Origin: Alcanivoracaceae bacterium
Lineage (GTDB): Bacteria > Pseudomonadota > Gammaproteobacteria > Pseudomonadales > Alcanivoracaceae
Assembly (NCBI GenBank): GCA_027324795.1
Contig: DAHVSB010000009.1
Location: forward strand, 407-40,099
Length of the DNA: 39,693 bases
Reading direction: 5' to 3'
Shown here piece after piece: positions 7,915 through 17,700 of this stretch; position 1 is the first letter of the stretch; every line of letters starts with the position of its first letter. Position numbers and translations under genes: made by a program. The notes under the pieces are model-generated. The model did not search any database. It was given only the letters and a program-made list of their open reading frames with translations, and was not told the DNA's origin.

Positions 7915-8967
7915 CTACTCCTCTTTTAAATACTGTTTGAAAGCCGCGGTCATGGTCTCGGCAAACCTTACTCCTTCATCTTGCGCCTCGCGCTCGATAA
8001 AGTACACCTCTAAACCCTGTGCTTCTGCAAATGCTAGGCCCTCTTTAGGACCAAGCACGGTGAGCAAGGTGGCCAATCCATCCGCCAACATACACGATTC
8101 TTCAAGCACAGTGACAGATGCCAACTGGTGCTCCACAGGCCACCCAGTGCGGGGATCTATGGTGTGAGAAAAATGCCCCTCTTGGGTGTCATAGAAATTA
8201 CGATAGTCACCTGATGTTGCCACTGCTTTGCCATGCAAAGCAAGTATCGAGCCTGCCTCGCGTACTTGAGTATTGGGGCGCTCCACGGCAATAAACCAAG
8301 GTTCACCATCGGACTTATACCCGTAGGTGCGTAAGTCCCCGCCAATATCCACTAACCAGCCCGACACTCCTAGCTCGGTTAAACGCTCGCCAAGCAAATC
8401 CACAGCGTAGCCTTTAGCGATGGCGGAAAAATCTAAATAAATGCCGCCTGGCTGCAAAACTTCGCGTCCTTGCTGGCGTGTTTGAATTTTTTCCCAACCC
8501 ACTTCTGCCTTTACCTGCTGGATTGTCTCAGCAGTAGGCGTGGTTTCGGAACGTGCCTGTGGTCCAAACCCCCATAAATTAACTAAGGGCCCCACGGTGG
8601 GGTCAAAGGCACCGTGGCTGATGTCAGCAAGCTCAAGAGCAGTGGTTAAAACTAATGCAAATTCAGGTGGCACCGTATGCCAAGTGCCCGCCTCCGCTTG
8701 GTTATATTGTGAAATCACAGAATCGTGCCGATAAGTGCTCATTTGCTGATTGACAAGTTCAAGCAGCTGTTCAAGCTCGGCATTCACTGCACCAAGGTCC
8801 ATACCTTCGGGCAGCTCGCTCAAACGCACCTGCCAGACGGTGCCCATGGTTGCACCAGAAAGCTGATATTGAGGCGGGGGCGGCGAAGAACAAGCAAAAA
8901 GAAAGACTGCAACAAACAGAAACAGGGCTCTAAGGCCCTGTTCTGCGCTAATCCAGTTAGCTCTCAT
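7915..8967 (-). CDS. apbE: ApbE, FAD:protein FMN transferase (lipoprotein)
   Basis: ApbE attaches FMN covalently to threonines of NqrB and NqrC using FAD as donor. The 350-residue product has a lipoprotein signal with the lipobox LFAC (Cys26) and then the ApbE domain: ATMGTVWQVRL, FDPTVGPLVNLWGFGP, YLDFSAIAKGYAVDLLGE, WLVDIGGDLRTYG and SHTIDPRTGWPV. It would be anchored on the periplasmic side of the inner membrane, where the target flavin sites face. The gene starts 2 bp after nqrF, so it is co-expressed with its substrates. Confidence 0.95.
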   Translation of the reverse strand: MRANWISAEQGLRALFLFVAVFLFACSSPPPPQYQLSGATMGTVWQVRLSELPEGMDLGAVNAELEQLLELVNQQMSTYRHDSVISQYNQAEAGTWHTVPPEFALVLTTALELADISHGAFDPTVGPLVNLWGFGPQARSETTPTAETIQQVKAEVGWEKIQTRQQGREVLQPGGIYLDFSAIAKGYAVDLLGERLTELGVSGWLVDIGGDLRTYGYKSDGEPWFIAVERPNTQVREAGSILALHGKAVATSGDYRNFYDTQEGHFSHTIDPRTGWPVEHQLASVTVLEESCMLADGLATLLTVLGPKEGLAFAEAQGLEVYFIEREAQDEGVRFAETMTAAFKQYLKEE

Positions 8968-8969
8968 GC

Positions 8970-10193
8970 TTAATCACCGAAGTCATCCAAGAGGATGTTT
9001 TCAGGCTCAACGCCAATATCTTCAAGCATCTTAATCACTGCAGCGTTCATCATGGGGGGACCACACATGTAGTACTCGCAGTCTTCAGGTGCCGGATGAT
9101 CTTTAAGGTAATTATCATATAGCACTTGGTGAATAAAACCGGTGGGGCCATCCCAGTTATCTTCGGGCTGCGGGTCCGATAATGCCAAGTGCCACTCAAA
9201 GTTATCGTTTTCTTCTGCTAACTTATCGTACTCATCCACGTAGAAGGCTTCGCGCATGGAACGGGCACCGTACCAAAAGCTAATCTTGCGGTCGGATTTC
9301 AAACGCTTGAGCTGATCGAAAATGTGCGAACGCATGGGCGCCATGCCTGCACCACCGCCGATAAACACCATCTCGGCATCAGTATCTTTTGCAAAGAAAT
9401 CACCAAAGGGACCAAACACGGTGACTTTATCGCCAGGCTTAAGGTTGAACACATAGCTCGACATAATACCAGCGGGAATATCCTTACTACCAGGGGGCGG
9501 CGTTGCAATACGAATATTGAACTTAAGAATACCTTTCTCTTCTGGGTAGTTCGCCATGGAATAAGCACGAACCACGTCGTCATCATTATTTTTCGCCACA
9601 ATATCGAAGAAATTAAAGCGCTCCCAGTCACCGCGGAACTTCTCTTCAATATCAAAATCCTTATAAGGAATCGTATACTTAGGGCATTCTAACTGAACAT
9701 AACCACCCGCACGGAAGTTGACATCTTCACCCTCAGGTAGCTTAAGTACGAGTTCTTTAATAAAGGTAGCTACGTTGTTATTGCTGATAACTTCACATTC
9801 CCACTTCTTCACGCCGAAGATTTCTTCTGGGATCTGAATTGCCATATCTTGCTTTACAGTCACTTGGCAAGACAAGCGGTAACCTGCGCGCACTTCCCTT
9901 TTATTAAAGTGGCTCTCTTCAGTGGCGAGAATATCGCCACCACCTTCTAGTACCTGACATGCACACTGTGCGCAGGTTCCACCACCACCACACGCGGAGG
10001 AGAGATAAATGCCTTTAGACGCTAAAGTGCCTAAGAGCTTATCGCCCGCGGGCACCACAAGCTCCTTTTCGCCATTCACTGTAATGGTGATATCACCACT
10101 CGAAACCAATTTACTACGTGCAGCTAAAATAACCACTACCATGAGCAACAACATGACAGTGAGAACGGCTACACCAATGAGTATTTCACCCAT
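8970..10193 (-). CDS. nqrF: Na+-NQR subunit F (NADH dehydrogenase, 2Fe-2S and FAD)
   Basis: NqrF is the NADH entry point of the sodium pump. The 407-residue protein has an N-terminal membrane helix (residues 4-24), a plant-type ferredoxin domain with Cys68, Cys74, Cys77 ([15 protein letters not shown]) and Cys109, an FAD-binding segment RAYSMANYP, and an NAD-binding module with [15 protein letters not shown] and [15 protein letters not shown]. All cofactor ligands are intact. It is 12 bp downstream of nqrE and 2 bp upstream of apbE. Confidence 0.97.
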   Translation of the reverse strand: MGEILIGVAVLTVMLLLMVVVILAARSKLVSSGDITITVNGEKELVVPAGDKLLGTLASKGIYLSSACGGGGTCAQCACQVLEGGGDILATEESHFNKREVRAGYRLSCQVTVKQDMAIQIPEEIFGVKKWECEVISNNNVATFIKELVLKLPEGEDVNFRAGGYVQLECPKYTIPYKDFDIEEKFRGDWERFNFFDIVAKNNDDDVVRAYSMANYPEEKGILKFNIRIATPPPGSKDIPAGIMSSYVFNLKPGDKVTVFGPFGDFFAKDTDAEMVFIGGGAGMAPMRSHIFDQLKRLKSDRKISFWYGARSMREAFYVDEYDKLAEENDNFEWHLALSDPQPEDNWDGPTGFIHQVLYDNYLKDHPAPEDCEYYMCGPPMMNAAVIKMLEDIGVEPENILLDDFGD

Positions 10194-10205
10194 CTCAAAC
10201 CCCTC

Positions 10206-10814
10206 CTAGAGCTGAATACCAGAGAATGACATAAAGCCTAAGGACATTAGACCCACCGTCATAAAGGTAATACCAAGGCCGCTTAGGCCATCTGGTACAT
10301 CGCTGTATTTGAGCTTTTCACGAATGGCGGCAAGCAAGGCAATGGCAAGCGCCCAAGAAAAGCCTGAGCCCAAGCCGTACACCACACTTTCAGCAAAATC
10401 GTAGTTACGCTCCGCCATAAACAAGGTACCGCCGAAGATGGCACAGTTTACGGTGATCAAAGGCAGGTAAATACCGAGCGTGTTATACAGTGCCGGCACG
10501 TACTTATCGAGAATCATCTCCATAATCTGTACTACAGCTGCAATCACAGCAATATAAGTAAGGAAGCCTAAAAAGCTTAGATCAACGTGACTTAAGCCCG
10601 CCCAAGATAAAGCGCCTCCTTTTAGTACATAGGTATAAATAAGGTTATTAATTGGCACAGTGACTACCTGCACCAACACCACCGCAATACCTAGGTTAAT
10701 CGCCGTGCTCACTTTCTTGGAAATCGCCAAGAAAGTACACATACCCAAGAAGAAGGCTAGCGCCATGTTTTCAATGAAAACAGCCTTAACAAATAAACTT
10801 AAATAGTGTTCCAT
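10206..10814 (-). CDS. nqrE: Na+-NQR subunit E
   Basis: The 202-residue, six-helix membrane protein matches NqrE of the NqrDE/RnfAE family. The conserved cysteines that help hold the iron centre at the NqrD-NqrE interface are visible at Cys26 ([10 protein letters not shown]) and in [11 protein letters not shown]. It starts with [20 protein letters not shown], typical of the subunit. A ribosome binding site GAGG precedes the ATG; nqrD ends 12 bp upstream. Confidence 0.96.
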   Translation of the reverse strand: MEHYLSLFVKAVFIENMALAFFLGMCTFLAISKKVSTAINLGIAVVLVQVVTVPINNLIYTYVLKGGALSWAGLSHVDLSFLGFLTYIAVIAAVVQIMEMILDKYVPALYNTLGIYLPLITVNCAIFGGTLFMAERNYDFAESVVYGLGSGFSWALAIALLAAIREKLKYSDVPDGLSGLGITFMTVGLMSLGFMSFSGIQL

Positions 10815-10826
10815 GTGTCGCTCCTC

Positions 10827-11495
10827 TTATAGCACGTCGCTAGCGCGCGAGTTCGGTGCAATCTTGAAATCTTCCTCTTCCACTTGCTCAGGCTTCCAGG
10901 CACGTAGCGCCCAAATAATAAAGCCAATAATAAAGAAAGCCGACGGTGGTAAGAGCAACATGCCGTTAGGCAAGTACCAGCCACCATCATTCACCAATGG
11001 AATGATTTGGTAGCCTAGCAAGGAGCCAGAACCCAAGAGTTCTCGCACAGCACCTAGGACAATCAAGATGAAGCTATAACCTAAACCGTTACCAATACCA
11101 TCTAAGAAAGAAGGCACAGGAGGATTAGACATGGCAAAGGCTTCGGCACGCCCCATCACAATACAGTTGGTAATAATCAAACCAACAAACACTGATAGTT
11201 GGCGGCTTAAACCATAAGAGAAAGCTTGTAACACTTGGTCTACAACGATTACCAAAGCCGCAATAATCATTACCTGTACAATCATACGGATACTGTTAGG
11301 AATGAAATTACGGATCATACTGATAAAAAAGCCAGAGAAGGCCGTTACCAGTGTTAATGCAATGCTCATGGTAAGCGCGGTGCTAAGTTGCGAGGTCACC
11401 GCAAGTGCCGAGCACACACCTAAAATTTGAAGCGCGATCGGGTTGTTATTAAAGATCGGTTCAAACAAGACTTCTTTTACATTTATCTTCGCCAT
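10827..11495 (-). CDS. nqrD: Na+-NQR subunit D
   Basis: The 222-residue membrane subunit pairs with NqrE in inverted topology. The start [20 protein letters not shown], Cys28 ([14 protein letters not shown]) and the second Cys in [15 protein letters not shown] are conserved features of NqrD and supply the other half of the iron-centre ligands. The final 20 residues are a cytosolic, acidic tail. It lies 11 bp after nqrC and is preceded by an AAGGAGAAGG ribosome binding site. Confidence 0.96.
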   Translation of the reverse strand: MAKINVKEVLFEPIFNNNPIALQILGVCSALAVTSQLSTALTMSIALTLVTAFSGFFISMIRNFIPNSIRMIVQVMIIAALVIVVDQVLQAFSYGLSRQLSVFVGLIITNCIVMGRAEAFAMSNPPVPSFLDGIGNGLGYSFILIVLGAVRELLGSGSLLGYQIIPLVNDGGWYLPNGMLLLPPSAFFIIGFIIWALRAWKPEQVEEEDFKIAPNSRASDVL

Positions 11496-11506
11496 TGACC
11501 TTCTCC

Positions 11507-12277
11507 TTAGTTACCGCTCTCGCGAATACTTTTTAGGTAAGGGCCGTAAGCTTTGTCACCCACCCAGAAGCGCACCATGTTACTTACGCCTTTACTGGTT
11601 AAGGTGGCGCCGGATAGGCCATCCACTTTGTTATCTTTGTTTGGCGTTCTGTCATCCACATTGCCTTTGATAACTTCGAAGTTTAAATCGCCATTATCAG
11701 ACAACAGCTTTTTGCCTTCCCATAAGGCTTGCCAGTTCTTGTTCTCAATTTCGGCACCTAAACCTGGAGTTTCACCGTGGTCGTAGAACACTAAACCAGC
11801 AATGGTGTTGGCATCACCTTCCAAAGAGAGGAAACCATACATGGTGGACCAAAGGCCATAACCTTGAACAGGCAACACAATGGTTTCGATATTGTCTTGC
11901 TCATCGCGCACCAAGTACACCTCACCCCACTTCGGCAAGTTACGCACGCTAGCAATGTCTTCTTCATCGCTTAAACGCGTGCTTTCGGAAGGAGTGCGCT
12001 GATCGTAGTCATCAGGCACTTCGCTCGCCTCAACGAGAGTGGCAGTGCCAAGCTCAACGTACTGACGCTCAACCTCAGCGAAAGCTTCGGGAACATTAAT
12101 CCCTTCACGATACAAGCCTGCGGCAACCAAAATATTGGTTTGGCGATCAAGCACACGGTTTTCTTCTTGCATGGGACGCAAGGATACTGCCGCTGTGGAT
12201 ACGACAATTCCACATACCAAGCAGATAATAAATGCAGCAATTAAGGTGCCGCCTACACTATCTTTATTAAAAGCCAT
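11507..12277 (-). CDS. nqrC: Na+-NQR subunit C (covalent FMN)
   Basis: NqrC has one N-terminal membrane helix (residues 11-32) and a periplasmic flavin domain. The ApbE target motif SGATLTSKG places the FMN-bearing threonine at residue 225, the same number as in Vibrio cholerae NqrC. Total length is 256 residues, as expected. Its ATG shares one base with the nqrB stop (TAATG), a sign of translational coupling. Confidence 0.97.
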   Translation of the reverse strand: MAFNKDSVGGTLIAAFIICLVCGIVVSTAAVSLRPMQEENRVLDRQTNILVAAGLYREGINVPEAFAEVERQYVELGTATLVEASEVPDDYDQRTPSESTRLSDEEDIASVRNLPKWGEVYLVRDEQDNIETIVLPVQGYGLWSTMYGFLSLEGDANTIAGLVFYDHGETPGLGAEIENKNWQALWEGKKLLSDNGDLNFEVIKGNVDDRTPNKDNKVDGLSGATLTSKGVSNMVRFWVGDKAYGPYLKSIRESGN

Positions 12278-13521
12278 TATGCTTCACCTCCCACTGCGGT
12301 GCGGCGCTGACGGCGACGAATATTCGCTTGAATTACGAAGTAATCGATCAGGGGCGCACACAAGTTTCCGAACAAGATGGCGAGCATCATGCCCTCTGGG
12401 AACGCTGGGTTCACCACACGAATCACCACCACCATAAAGCCGATGAGCAAGCCAAACACCCATTTACCTGTATCTGTCATGGATGCTGACACAGGGTCTG
12501 TGGCCATAAACACTAAACCAAAGGCCAAACCACCCAAGGTCAGGTGCCAGTAAAATGGCATAGCAAACAGAGGGTTGGTATCGCTGCCAATGGCATTAAA
12601 CATTAAGGACGTTAACACAGCACCAATCAGCACCGCCGCCATAATGCGCCAGGAAGCAATGCGCGTAATAAGTAAAACCGCAGCACCAATCAAGATAGCT
12701 AAGGTTGAGGTTTCACCAATAGAACCCTGGATACCCCCCAAGAAAGTTTGCATCCACGTAATGCCGCTTTCGGTAGCCGCTGCGGTTAATCCCACTGAGA
12801 AATCAATAGCACCATCCGCCGCTAAGGATAAAGGCGTTGCACCACTAAAGTTGTCCACTGCTGTCCATACGGAATCACCAGAGATTTGTGCGGGGTAAGC
12901 AAAGAACAAGAAGGCGCGGCCCACCAATGCAGGGTTAAGGAAATTCTTCCCCGTACCGCCAAAGATTTCTTTACCCACAACCACACCAAAGCTAATCCCT
13001 AAGAACACTTGCCATAAGGGGATTGCCGGAGGAACGATTAAAGTGAAAAGAATACCGGTAACGAAGAAACCTTCGTTTACCTCATGGCCACGCTTCCACG
13101 CAAAGAGCCCTTCCCAGATAAAACCACCCAAGTAGACGGTTATCATAATGGGTAGATAATACACTGCACCATGCAACATATTGGCCCAAAAGCTTGTAAC
13201 GTCAAACGAAGCCAACAATGCCACTAAGTCTGTACGCCAACCTGCAATAGGACTGTAGCCAAACTCAGTGATTTGTAAGTTGGCTTGATAGCCAGCGTTG
13301 TACATACCAAAAAATAATGCAGGTAATGCCGCAAACCATACGGTCATCATTACTCGCTTGAGGTCGATACCATCACGTACATGGGATGCAGAACGTGTTG
13401 TCTCTGCAGGGCTGTACAGCATGGTGTCGAACATTTCATAAAACACATAATACTGCTTAAAGCGCCCACCCTCATGGAAGTGAGGTGCTATCTTACGGTC
13501 AATATATGCTCGCAAACCCAT
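12277..13521 (-). CDS. nqrB: Na+-NQR subunit B (covalent FMN, riboflavin, quinone site)
   Basis: The 414-residue membrane protein matches NqrB, the subunit that carries covalent FMN and forms most of the Na+ path. The flavinylation motif [12 protein letters not shown] puts the acceptor at Thr229. The long soluble N-terminus ([20 protein letters not shown]) and the conserved [17 protein letters not shown] block are present. The gene starts 2 bp after nqrA and overlaps nqrC by one base. Confidence 0.97.
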   Translation of the reverse strand: MGLRAYIDRKIAPHFHEGGRFKQYYVFYEMFDTMLYSPAETTRSASHVRDGIDLKRVMMTVWFAALPALFFGMYNAGYQANLQITEFGYSPIAGWRTDLVALLASFDVTSFWANMLHGAVYYLPIMITVYLGGFIWEGLFAWKRGHEVNEGFFVTGILFTLIVPPAIPLWQVFLGISFGVVVGKEIFGGTGKNFLNPALVGRAFLFFAYPAQISGDSVWTAVDNFSGATPLSLAADGAIDFSVGLTAAATESGITWMQTFLGGIQGSIGETSTLAILIGAAVLLITRIASWRIMAAVLIGAVLTSLMFNAIGSDTNPLFAMPFYWHLTLGGLAFGLVFMATDPVSASMTDTGKWVFGLLIGFMVVVIRVVNPAFPEGMMLAILFGNLCAPLIDYFVIQANIRRRQRRTAVGGEA

Positions 13522-13523
13522 GA

Positions 13524-14873
13524 TTAACCCTCCAGCTCAATGGTTGTGAGTGTATCGCGCAAAAGAGGGCCGTATTCGTACTTGCCCACGCAGGCATATG
13601 TACAAAGCGCCAAATCCTCTTCTATCAGCTCTAACGCACCAAGATCCTGGGCGGCGTCCGTATCACCAACAATAATGGCGCGTAACAAATGCGTGGGCAG
13701 AATATCCAAAGGCATCACTTTTTCGTAGTTGCCAATGGGTACCATGGCACGCTCACTACCATTCGTTGAAGCTGTCATATCTAACTTGCGACCCGGCATT
13801 AGCTTGGATAAGTAAATACCCATTACCGAGTGACGCTTGAGGCCGGGTGATAAATAGCCAAACATGATGCGCTCACGACCTTCGAGCAGCACTGTAACTT
13901 GATTGGCGTTGCGGCCTAAAAAGGCTAAGGGGCCCCGAGCGTTGTGGCCGTTAAACACAGAACCAGACACAATGCGGTTTTCACCAGCTTTAAGCTGCCC
14001 TGCAGTTAAACTTGCCATATCGGCGCCCACTTGGGTACGCACAAGACGTGGGTCCTTCACCTGTGGGCCAGCTAACGCCACAATGCGCTCGACAAAAAGC
14101 TCGCCCGTAGTGAATAACTCACCAATCGCAATCACCTCTTGATAGCCCACGCTCCAAACTGTTTTCTGCATTCCCACCGGATCTAAATAATGGATGTGGG
14201 TTCCTGCATTACCCGCTGGGTGCGGCCCGGCAAAGGTTTCTTCGCGAATTTGGCCACCGCTAAAAGAAGGTAGCTTAGATTCTGGTGAACGGCATACCCA
14301 AACCGGGCCATTAGTCAAGCGCGAGAGCACAGTTAAGCCATTACGGAAGGCTTCTTCGTACTTGCCGATAATTACATCAGGGTTAGCTGCCAACGGGTTG
14401 GTATCCATGGCAGTCACAAAAATTGAATTCGGTTGTGAATCGAGGGCTGGCACCTTGCCGAAAGGACGGGTACGAATGGTTGTCCACTGCCCTGAATCCA
14501 CCAATTGCTGCACAATGGCATCGCGGGATAAATTCACCAATTCGCCAGCTTTATAAGCTTGGAACTGCACCGCTTCCTCACTGCTCTGCTCTACCTCAAT
14601 CACCACGGATTGCAAAGCACGGCGCTTGCCACGATTAATCGCCACAACGGTACCCGTTGCTGGTGCGGTATATTTTACGCCTTCGGTTTTCTTATCGGTA
14701 AAAATCAATTGGCCTTTGATAACTTTGTCGCCTTCCGCCACTTCCATGGTGGGACGCATGCCGTGGTATTCACCACCTAGAATGGCCACTTGCTTTACTG
14801 ATGGAGCTCCGTCGATCTCTTGGCGTGGTGCACCTGTAATAGGTAGATCGAGCCCCCGCTTGATTTTGATCAT
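13524..14873 (-). CDS. nqrA: Na+-NQR subunit A
   Basis: NqrA is the peripheral cytoplasmic subunit of the pump. I place the start at 14873 (protein [14 protein letters not shown], 449 residues), because family members begin this way and the in-frame GGGCGAGAGAAT in front supplies a ribosome binding site; the track start at 14903 adds ten unconserved residues. The order of RnfC-like folds, with [16 protein letters not shown] near the N-terminus and [17 protein letters not shown] near the C-terminus, is intact. It is the first gene of the nqr unit; a sigma-70-type promoter lies about 130 bp upstream. Confidence 0.96.
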   Translation of the reverse strand: MIKIKRGLDLPITGAPRQEIDGAPSVKQVAILGGEYHGMRPTMEVAEGDKVIKGQLIFTDKKTEGVKYTAPATGTVVAINRGKRRALQSVVIEVEQSSEEAVQFQAYKAGELVNLSRDAIVQQLVDSGQWTTIRTRPFGKVPALDSQPNSIFVTAMDTNPLAANPDVIIGKYEEAFRNGLTVLSRLTNGPVWVCRSPESKLPSFSGGQIREETFAGPHPAGNAGTHIHYLDPVGMQKTVWSVGYQEVIAIGELFTTGELFVERIVALAGPQVKDPRLVRTQVGADMASLTAGQLKAGENRIVSGSVFNGHNARGPLAFLGRNANQVTVLLEGRERIMFGYLSPGLKRHSVMGIYLSKLMPGRKLDMTASTNGSERAMVPIGNYEKVMPLDILPTHLLRAIIVGDTDAAQDLGALELIEEDLALCTYACVGKYEYGPLLRDTLTTIELEG

Positions 14874-14936
14874 ATTCTCTCGCCCACTTGTGATGCTTCG
14901 CATGGCGGGCGTTCAAGCGCGTCCGCACAACGAAGT

Positions 14937-14956
14937 TTACCGGGAATGCCCGGTAA
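14937..14956. promoter_or_regulatory. Palindrome in the nqr leader (8-4-8)
   Basis: TTACCGGGAATGCCCGGTAA is a perfect 8-bp inverted repeat with a 4-base centre, 64 bp upstream of the chosen nqrA start and downstream of the predicted promoter. It could be an RNA hairpin in the 5' leader or an operator. There is no T-run beside it, so it is not a standard terminator for the upstream GAPDH gene. Confidence 0.5.
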
Positions 14957-14999
14957 TACCTGTAATTAACACTAAAACTGAGGCACTACGCCCGGCGCC

Positions 15000-15028
15000 A
15001 TTATAGGGAGCGCGGGGGCGTAGGCCAA
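15000..15028 (-). promoter_or_regulatory. Predicted sigma-70 promoter of the nqr operon
   Basis: On the minus strand TTGGCC, a 17-base spacer and a perfect TATAAT box lie between the GAPDH stop and nqrA. The -10 box matches the consensus fully and the -35 box at four of six positions. Transcription would begin near 14993 and give a leader of about 120 bases. Confidence 0.65.
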
Positions 15029-15070
15029 CAGAGATTAATGTTTTATTTTAATCCCCAGTTCCAAAGCTTG

Positions 15071-16504
15071 TTAAGCGCTTGGGTAAACGGGGAATTCAAC
15101 GCCAGAAATTTGCTGCAAAATGCGCAGCACCTGACAGCTGTAACCAAACTCGTTGTCATACCACACGTACAGCACGCAGTGGTTACCGTTCACTATTGTA
15201 GCTTCAGCATCGATCACTGAGGCGTGACGTGAACCAACGAAATCCGTAGATACAGCATCTGGAGAACTGATGTAATCCACCTGACGACGTAGCGGCGAGT
15301 GTAAAGACACCCAACGCAAGTACTCGTTTAGTTCCTCAGGTGTAGTTTCGCGCTCTAACGTTAAATTAAGAATCGCTAAGGAGACGTTAGGGGTTGGTAC
15401 GCGAATAGAGTTACCCGTGAGCTTACCTTCTAACGATGGCAGCGCTTTGGATGCTGCGGTGGCGGCACCGGTTTCCGTGATAACCATGTTTAAGGGTGCA
15501 GCACGACCACGGCGCGGACCACTGTGGTAGTTATCTAGCAGGTTTTGGTCGTTGGTGTAGGAGTGAACCGTTTCCACGTGCCCGACTTTAATACCAAACT
15601 TATCTTCCAAGGCTTTTAGCGGCGGTACAATAGCGTTAGTGGTGCAGCTTGCCGCTGAAATAATACGATCGTCATCGGTGATGATGTCGTTATTGACGCC
15701 ATGAACGATATTCTTCAACGCGCCTTTGCCGGGTGCTGTCAAAATAACGCGGCTAATACCTGGGCACTGCAAGTGCTGTTTCAGGCCTTCCTCGTCTCTC
15801 CAACGACCGGTGTTATCAATAAGTATAGCGTTATTAATGCCGTACTGAGTGTAATCAATGGAAGCAGGATCATTAGAGTAAATAACGCGGATAAAGTTAC
15901 CGTTTGCGATAATGGCGTTATCTTCTTCATCCACAGAGATGGTGCCTGAAAAAGGACCGTGCACAGAATCACGGCGCAATAAGCTTGCACGCTTATGCAA
16001 ATCACCGTCACCGCCCTTACGCACAACAATGGCTTTTACTCGCAAACCATCGCCACTACCTGCTTTCTCTACTAGCAAACGCGCAAGAATACGGCCGATA
16101 CGACCAAAACCATAAAGTACTACATCAGTCGGCTCTGGGCGTGTGGAACTTTCTGCACCGGCAAGTTGCTGCTTAACAAACTCAGCAACAGATTGATCAC
16201 CACCCTCCTTCTTGTAAGCAACGGCTAATTTACCGATATCCACTTGGCACTGGGCGATATCAAGCTTGGCAACTTCTTGCAAAATTGGGAAGGTATCCAC
16301 CACGGAAAGTTCGGCAGTTTCGATCTGCTTAACAAAACGGTGGCTTTTCAAGATTTGAATGACGGATTCATTCACTAAGGTGCGGCTGTAAACAGCAGTG
16401 GTAATATTTCTTTCGCGGTAAAGCTTCCCAATAATAGGAATCATAGTTTCCGCGATTTCTTCTCGGTTTTTCCAACGACCAAAGTGGTCTTCCAATTTAC
16501 TCAC
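15071..16504 (-). CDS. gap: Glyceraldehyde-3-phosphate dehydrogenase, long form
   Basis: The 477-residue protein contains a full GAPDH module: NAD-binding YGFGRIGRILARLL near residue 131, catalytic Cys287 in SAASCTTNAIVPPLKAL, and the C-terminal WYDNEFGYSCQVLRIL. It has about 125 extra residues at the N-terminus (MSKLEDHFGRWKNREEI...), as in the GAPDH encoded next to nqr and mfd in Pseudomonas. The start is GTG, supported by GAGAGGG eight bases upstream; no ATG is nearby. The long class may act in gluconeogenesis or with NADP, but cofactor preference cannot be read here. The gene is 168 bp from tesB and 170-200 bp from nqrA, so it is probably its own unit. Confidence 0.93.
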   Translation of the reverse strand: MSKLEDHFGRWKNREEIAETMIPIIGKLYRERNITTAVYSRTLVNESVIQILKSHRFVKQIETAELSVVDTFPILQEVAKLDIAQCQVDIGKLAVAYKKEGGDQSVAEFVKQQLAGAESSTRPEPTDVVLYGFGRIGRILARLLVEKAGSGDGLRVKAIVVRKGGDGDLHKRASLLRRDSVHGPFSGTISVDEEDNAIIANGNFIRVIYSNDPASIDYTQYGINNAILIDNTGRWRDEEGLKQHLQCPGISRVILTAPGKGALKNIVHGVNNDIITDDDRIISAASCTTNAIVPPLKALEDKFGIKVGHVETVHSYTNDQNLLDNYHSGPRRGRAAPLNMVITETGAATAASKALPSLEGKLTGNSIRVPTPNVSLAILNLTLERETTPEELNEYLRWVSLHSPLRRQVDYISSPDAVSTDFVGSRHASVIDAEATIVNGNHCVLYVWYDNEFGYSCQVLRILQQISGVEFPVYPSA

Positions 16505-16672
16505 AGATTAGGCCCTCTCTGGCTCAGTCAAGGATGGCGCGCAAGGCATGCCGCCAGAATCAACAGCAAGCCCACATTCGCAGTTCTGCGGGCGCAAATT
16601 TTAACGGATTAAGCGCCTTAACGCCACCCGACAAAATGCGTAGTGCAATTTATGTATTATTAGTCACAACTT

Positions 16673-17539
16673 TTAACTTTTCGGCAGTACCCGCATCAAG
16701 CCTTCTTGAGCGGTGGCAGCCACCATGGTGCCATCTTGGCGATAAATAGTGCCGCGATTAAACCCCCTAGCTCCCGCCGCTGAGGGGCTGTCCATACTGT
16801 AAAGCAACCACTCGTCCACACGGCACGGGCGCAAAAACCAAATCGAATGGTCAATACTGGCGGATTGCACTTGTGGCTGCCAAAAACTCATCCCATGGGG
16901 CAGCATCGCCGTGGTCATTAAGGATAAATCCGAGCAAAACGTGAGAATAGCCTGGTGTACAGCAGGTGGAGCATCTATTGATTCTTTAATGCGAAACCAC
17001 ATGTGGCGCACTGGCTCCACCGGTTCCACTTGAAACATATTCACTGGCTGCACAGGGCGTATTTCTATGGGCCTTTCGCGTAAAAAAAGCGTTTTGATCG
17101 CTTCAGGCAAACGCTCAGCAAATTGCAAGCGCTGCGCCTCATCAGATTCCACCGCCTCTGGCGGCGGCACATCAGGCATAGCACTTTGATGCTCAGGCCC
17201 TTCTTCTAACACTTGAAAAGAAGCAGACAAACTAAAGATAGCTCGCCCTTGCTGAATGGCGCGCACGCGGCGTGTAGTAAACCCACGGCCATCGCGAATC
17301 CTGTCCACTTCATAAATCACCGGCCGATCCACGCTCCCAGGTCGCAAGAAATACGCATGCAATGAATGCGCCATACGGTCCGCTGGCACAGTGCGCGCAG
17401 CCGCACGCAGCGCCTGCCCAGCAACCAAGCCACCAAACAAGCTGCCTTGGCCGGTATCGATCGTATCACCACGAAACAAGTTATCTTCGAGTTGCTCAAG
17501 TTCTATCACTTGCAGCAGGTCATCTACCACAGAGGCCAT
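16673..17539 (-). CDS. tesB: Acyl-CoA thioesterase II (TesB family)
   Basis: The protein (288 residues from the ATG at 17539) is a double hot-dog thioesterase that hydrolyses medium- and long-chain acyl-CoA. Recognisable blocks are QGSLFGGLVAGQALRAAA, HSLHAYFLRPG in the first half and SIDHSIWFLRPCRVDEWLLY with NRGTIYRQDGTMVAATAQEG in the second, covering the Asp/Thr/Gln active site of TesB. The track start at 17560 is a TTG; the ATG seven codons later follows GAAGAGAG and gives the normal N-terminus MASVVDDLL. It is transcribed divergently from mfd. Confidence 0.92.
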   Translation of the reverse strand: MASVVDDLLQVIELEQLEDNLFRGDTIDTGQGSLFGGLVAGQALRAAARTVPADRMAHSLHAYFLRPGSVDRPVIYEVDRIRDGRGFTTRRVRAIQQGRAIFSLSASFQVLEEGPEHQSAMPDVPPPEAVESDEAQRLQFAERLPEAIKTLFLRERPIEIRPVQPVNMFQVEPVEPVRHMWFRIKESIDAPPAVHQAILTFCSDLSLMTTAMLPHGMSFWQPQVQSASIDHSIWFLRPCRVDEWLLYSMDSPSAAGARGFNRGTIYRQDGTMVAATAQEGLMRVLPKS

Positions 17540-17700
17540 CTTAATACTCTCTTCATCCAAATAACGCAGAAATAAAATGCGCTTATGATACCTAGAATCA
17601 TTCTCACATTCAGATATTTATTGTTGGTGCTTAATAAAAAGCCAAGTTGCTGCATTTCTTGTACAATGCGCCTTTTTTGTTTGGCTAGCGAACCTTGGTT

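Noticed and set aside
9299-9692. ORFs on both strands inside nqrF
   Set aside because: They are shadow frames over a conserved nqrF region without domains of their own.
17584-17602. Fur-box-like sequence between tesB and mfd
   Set aside because: Only about 10 of 14 half-site positions match and neither neighbour is an iron gene.
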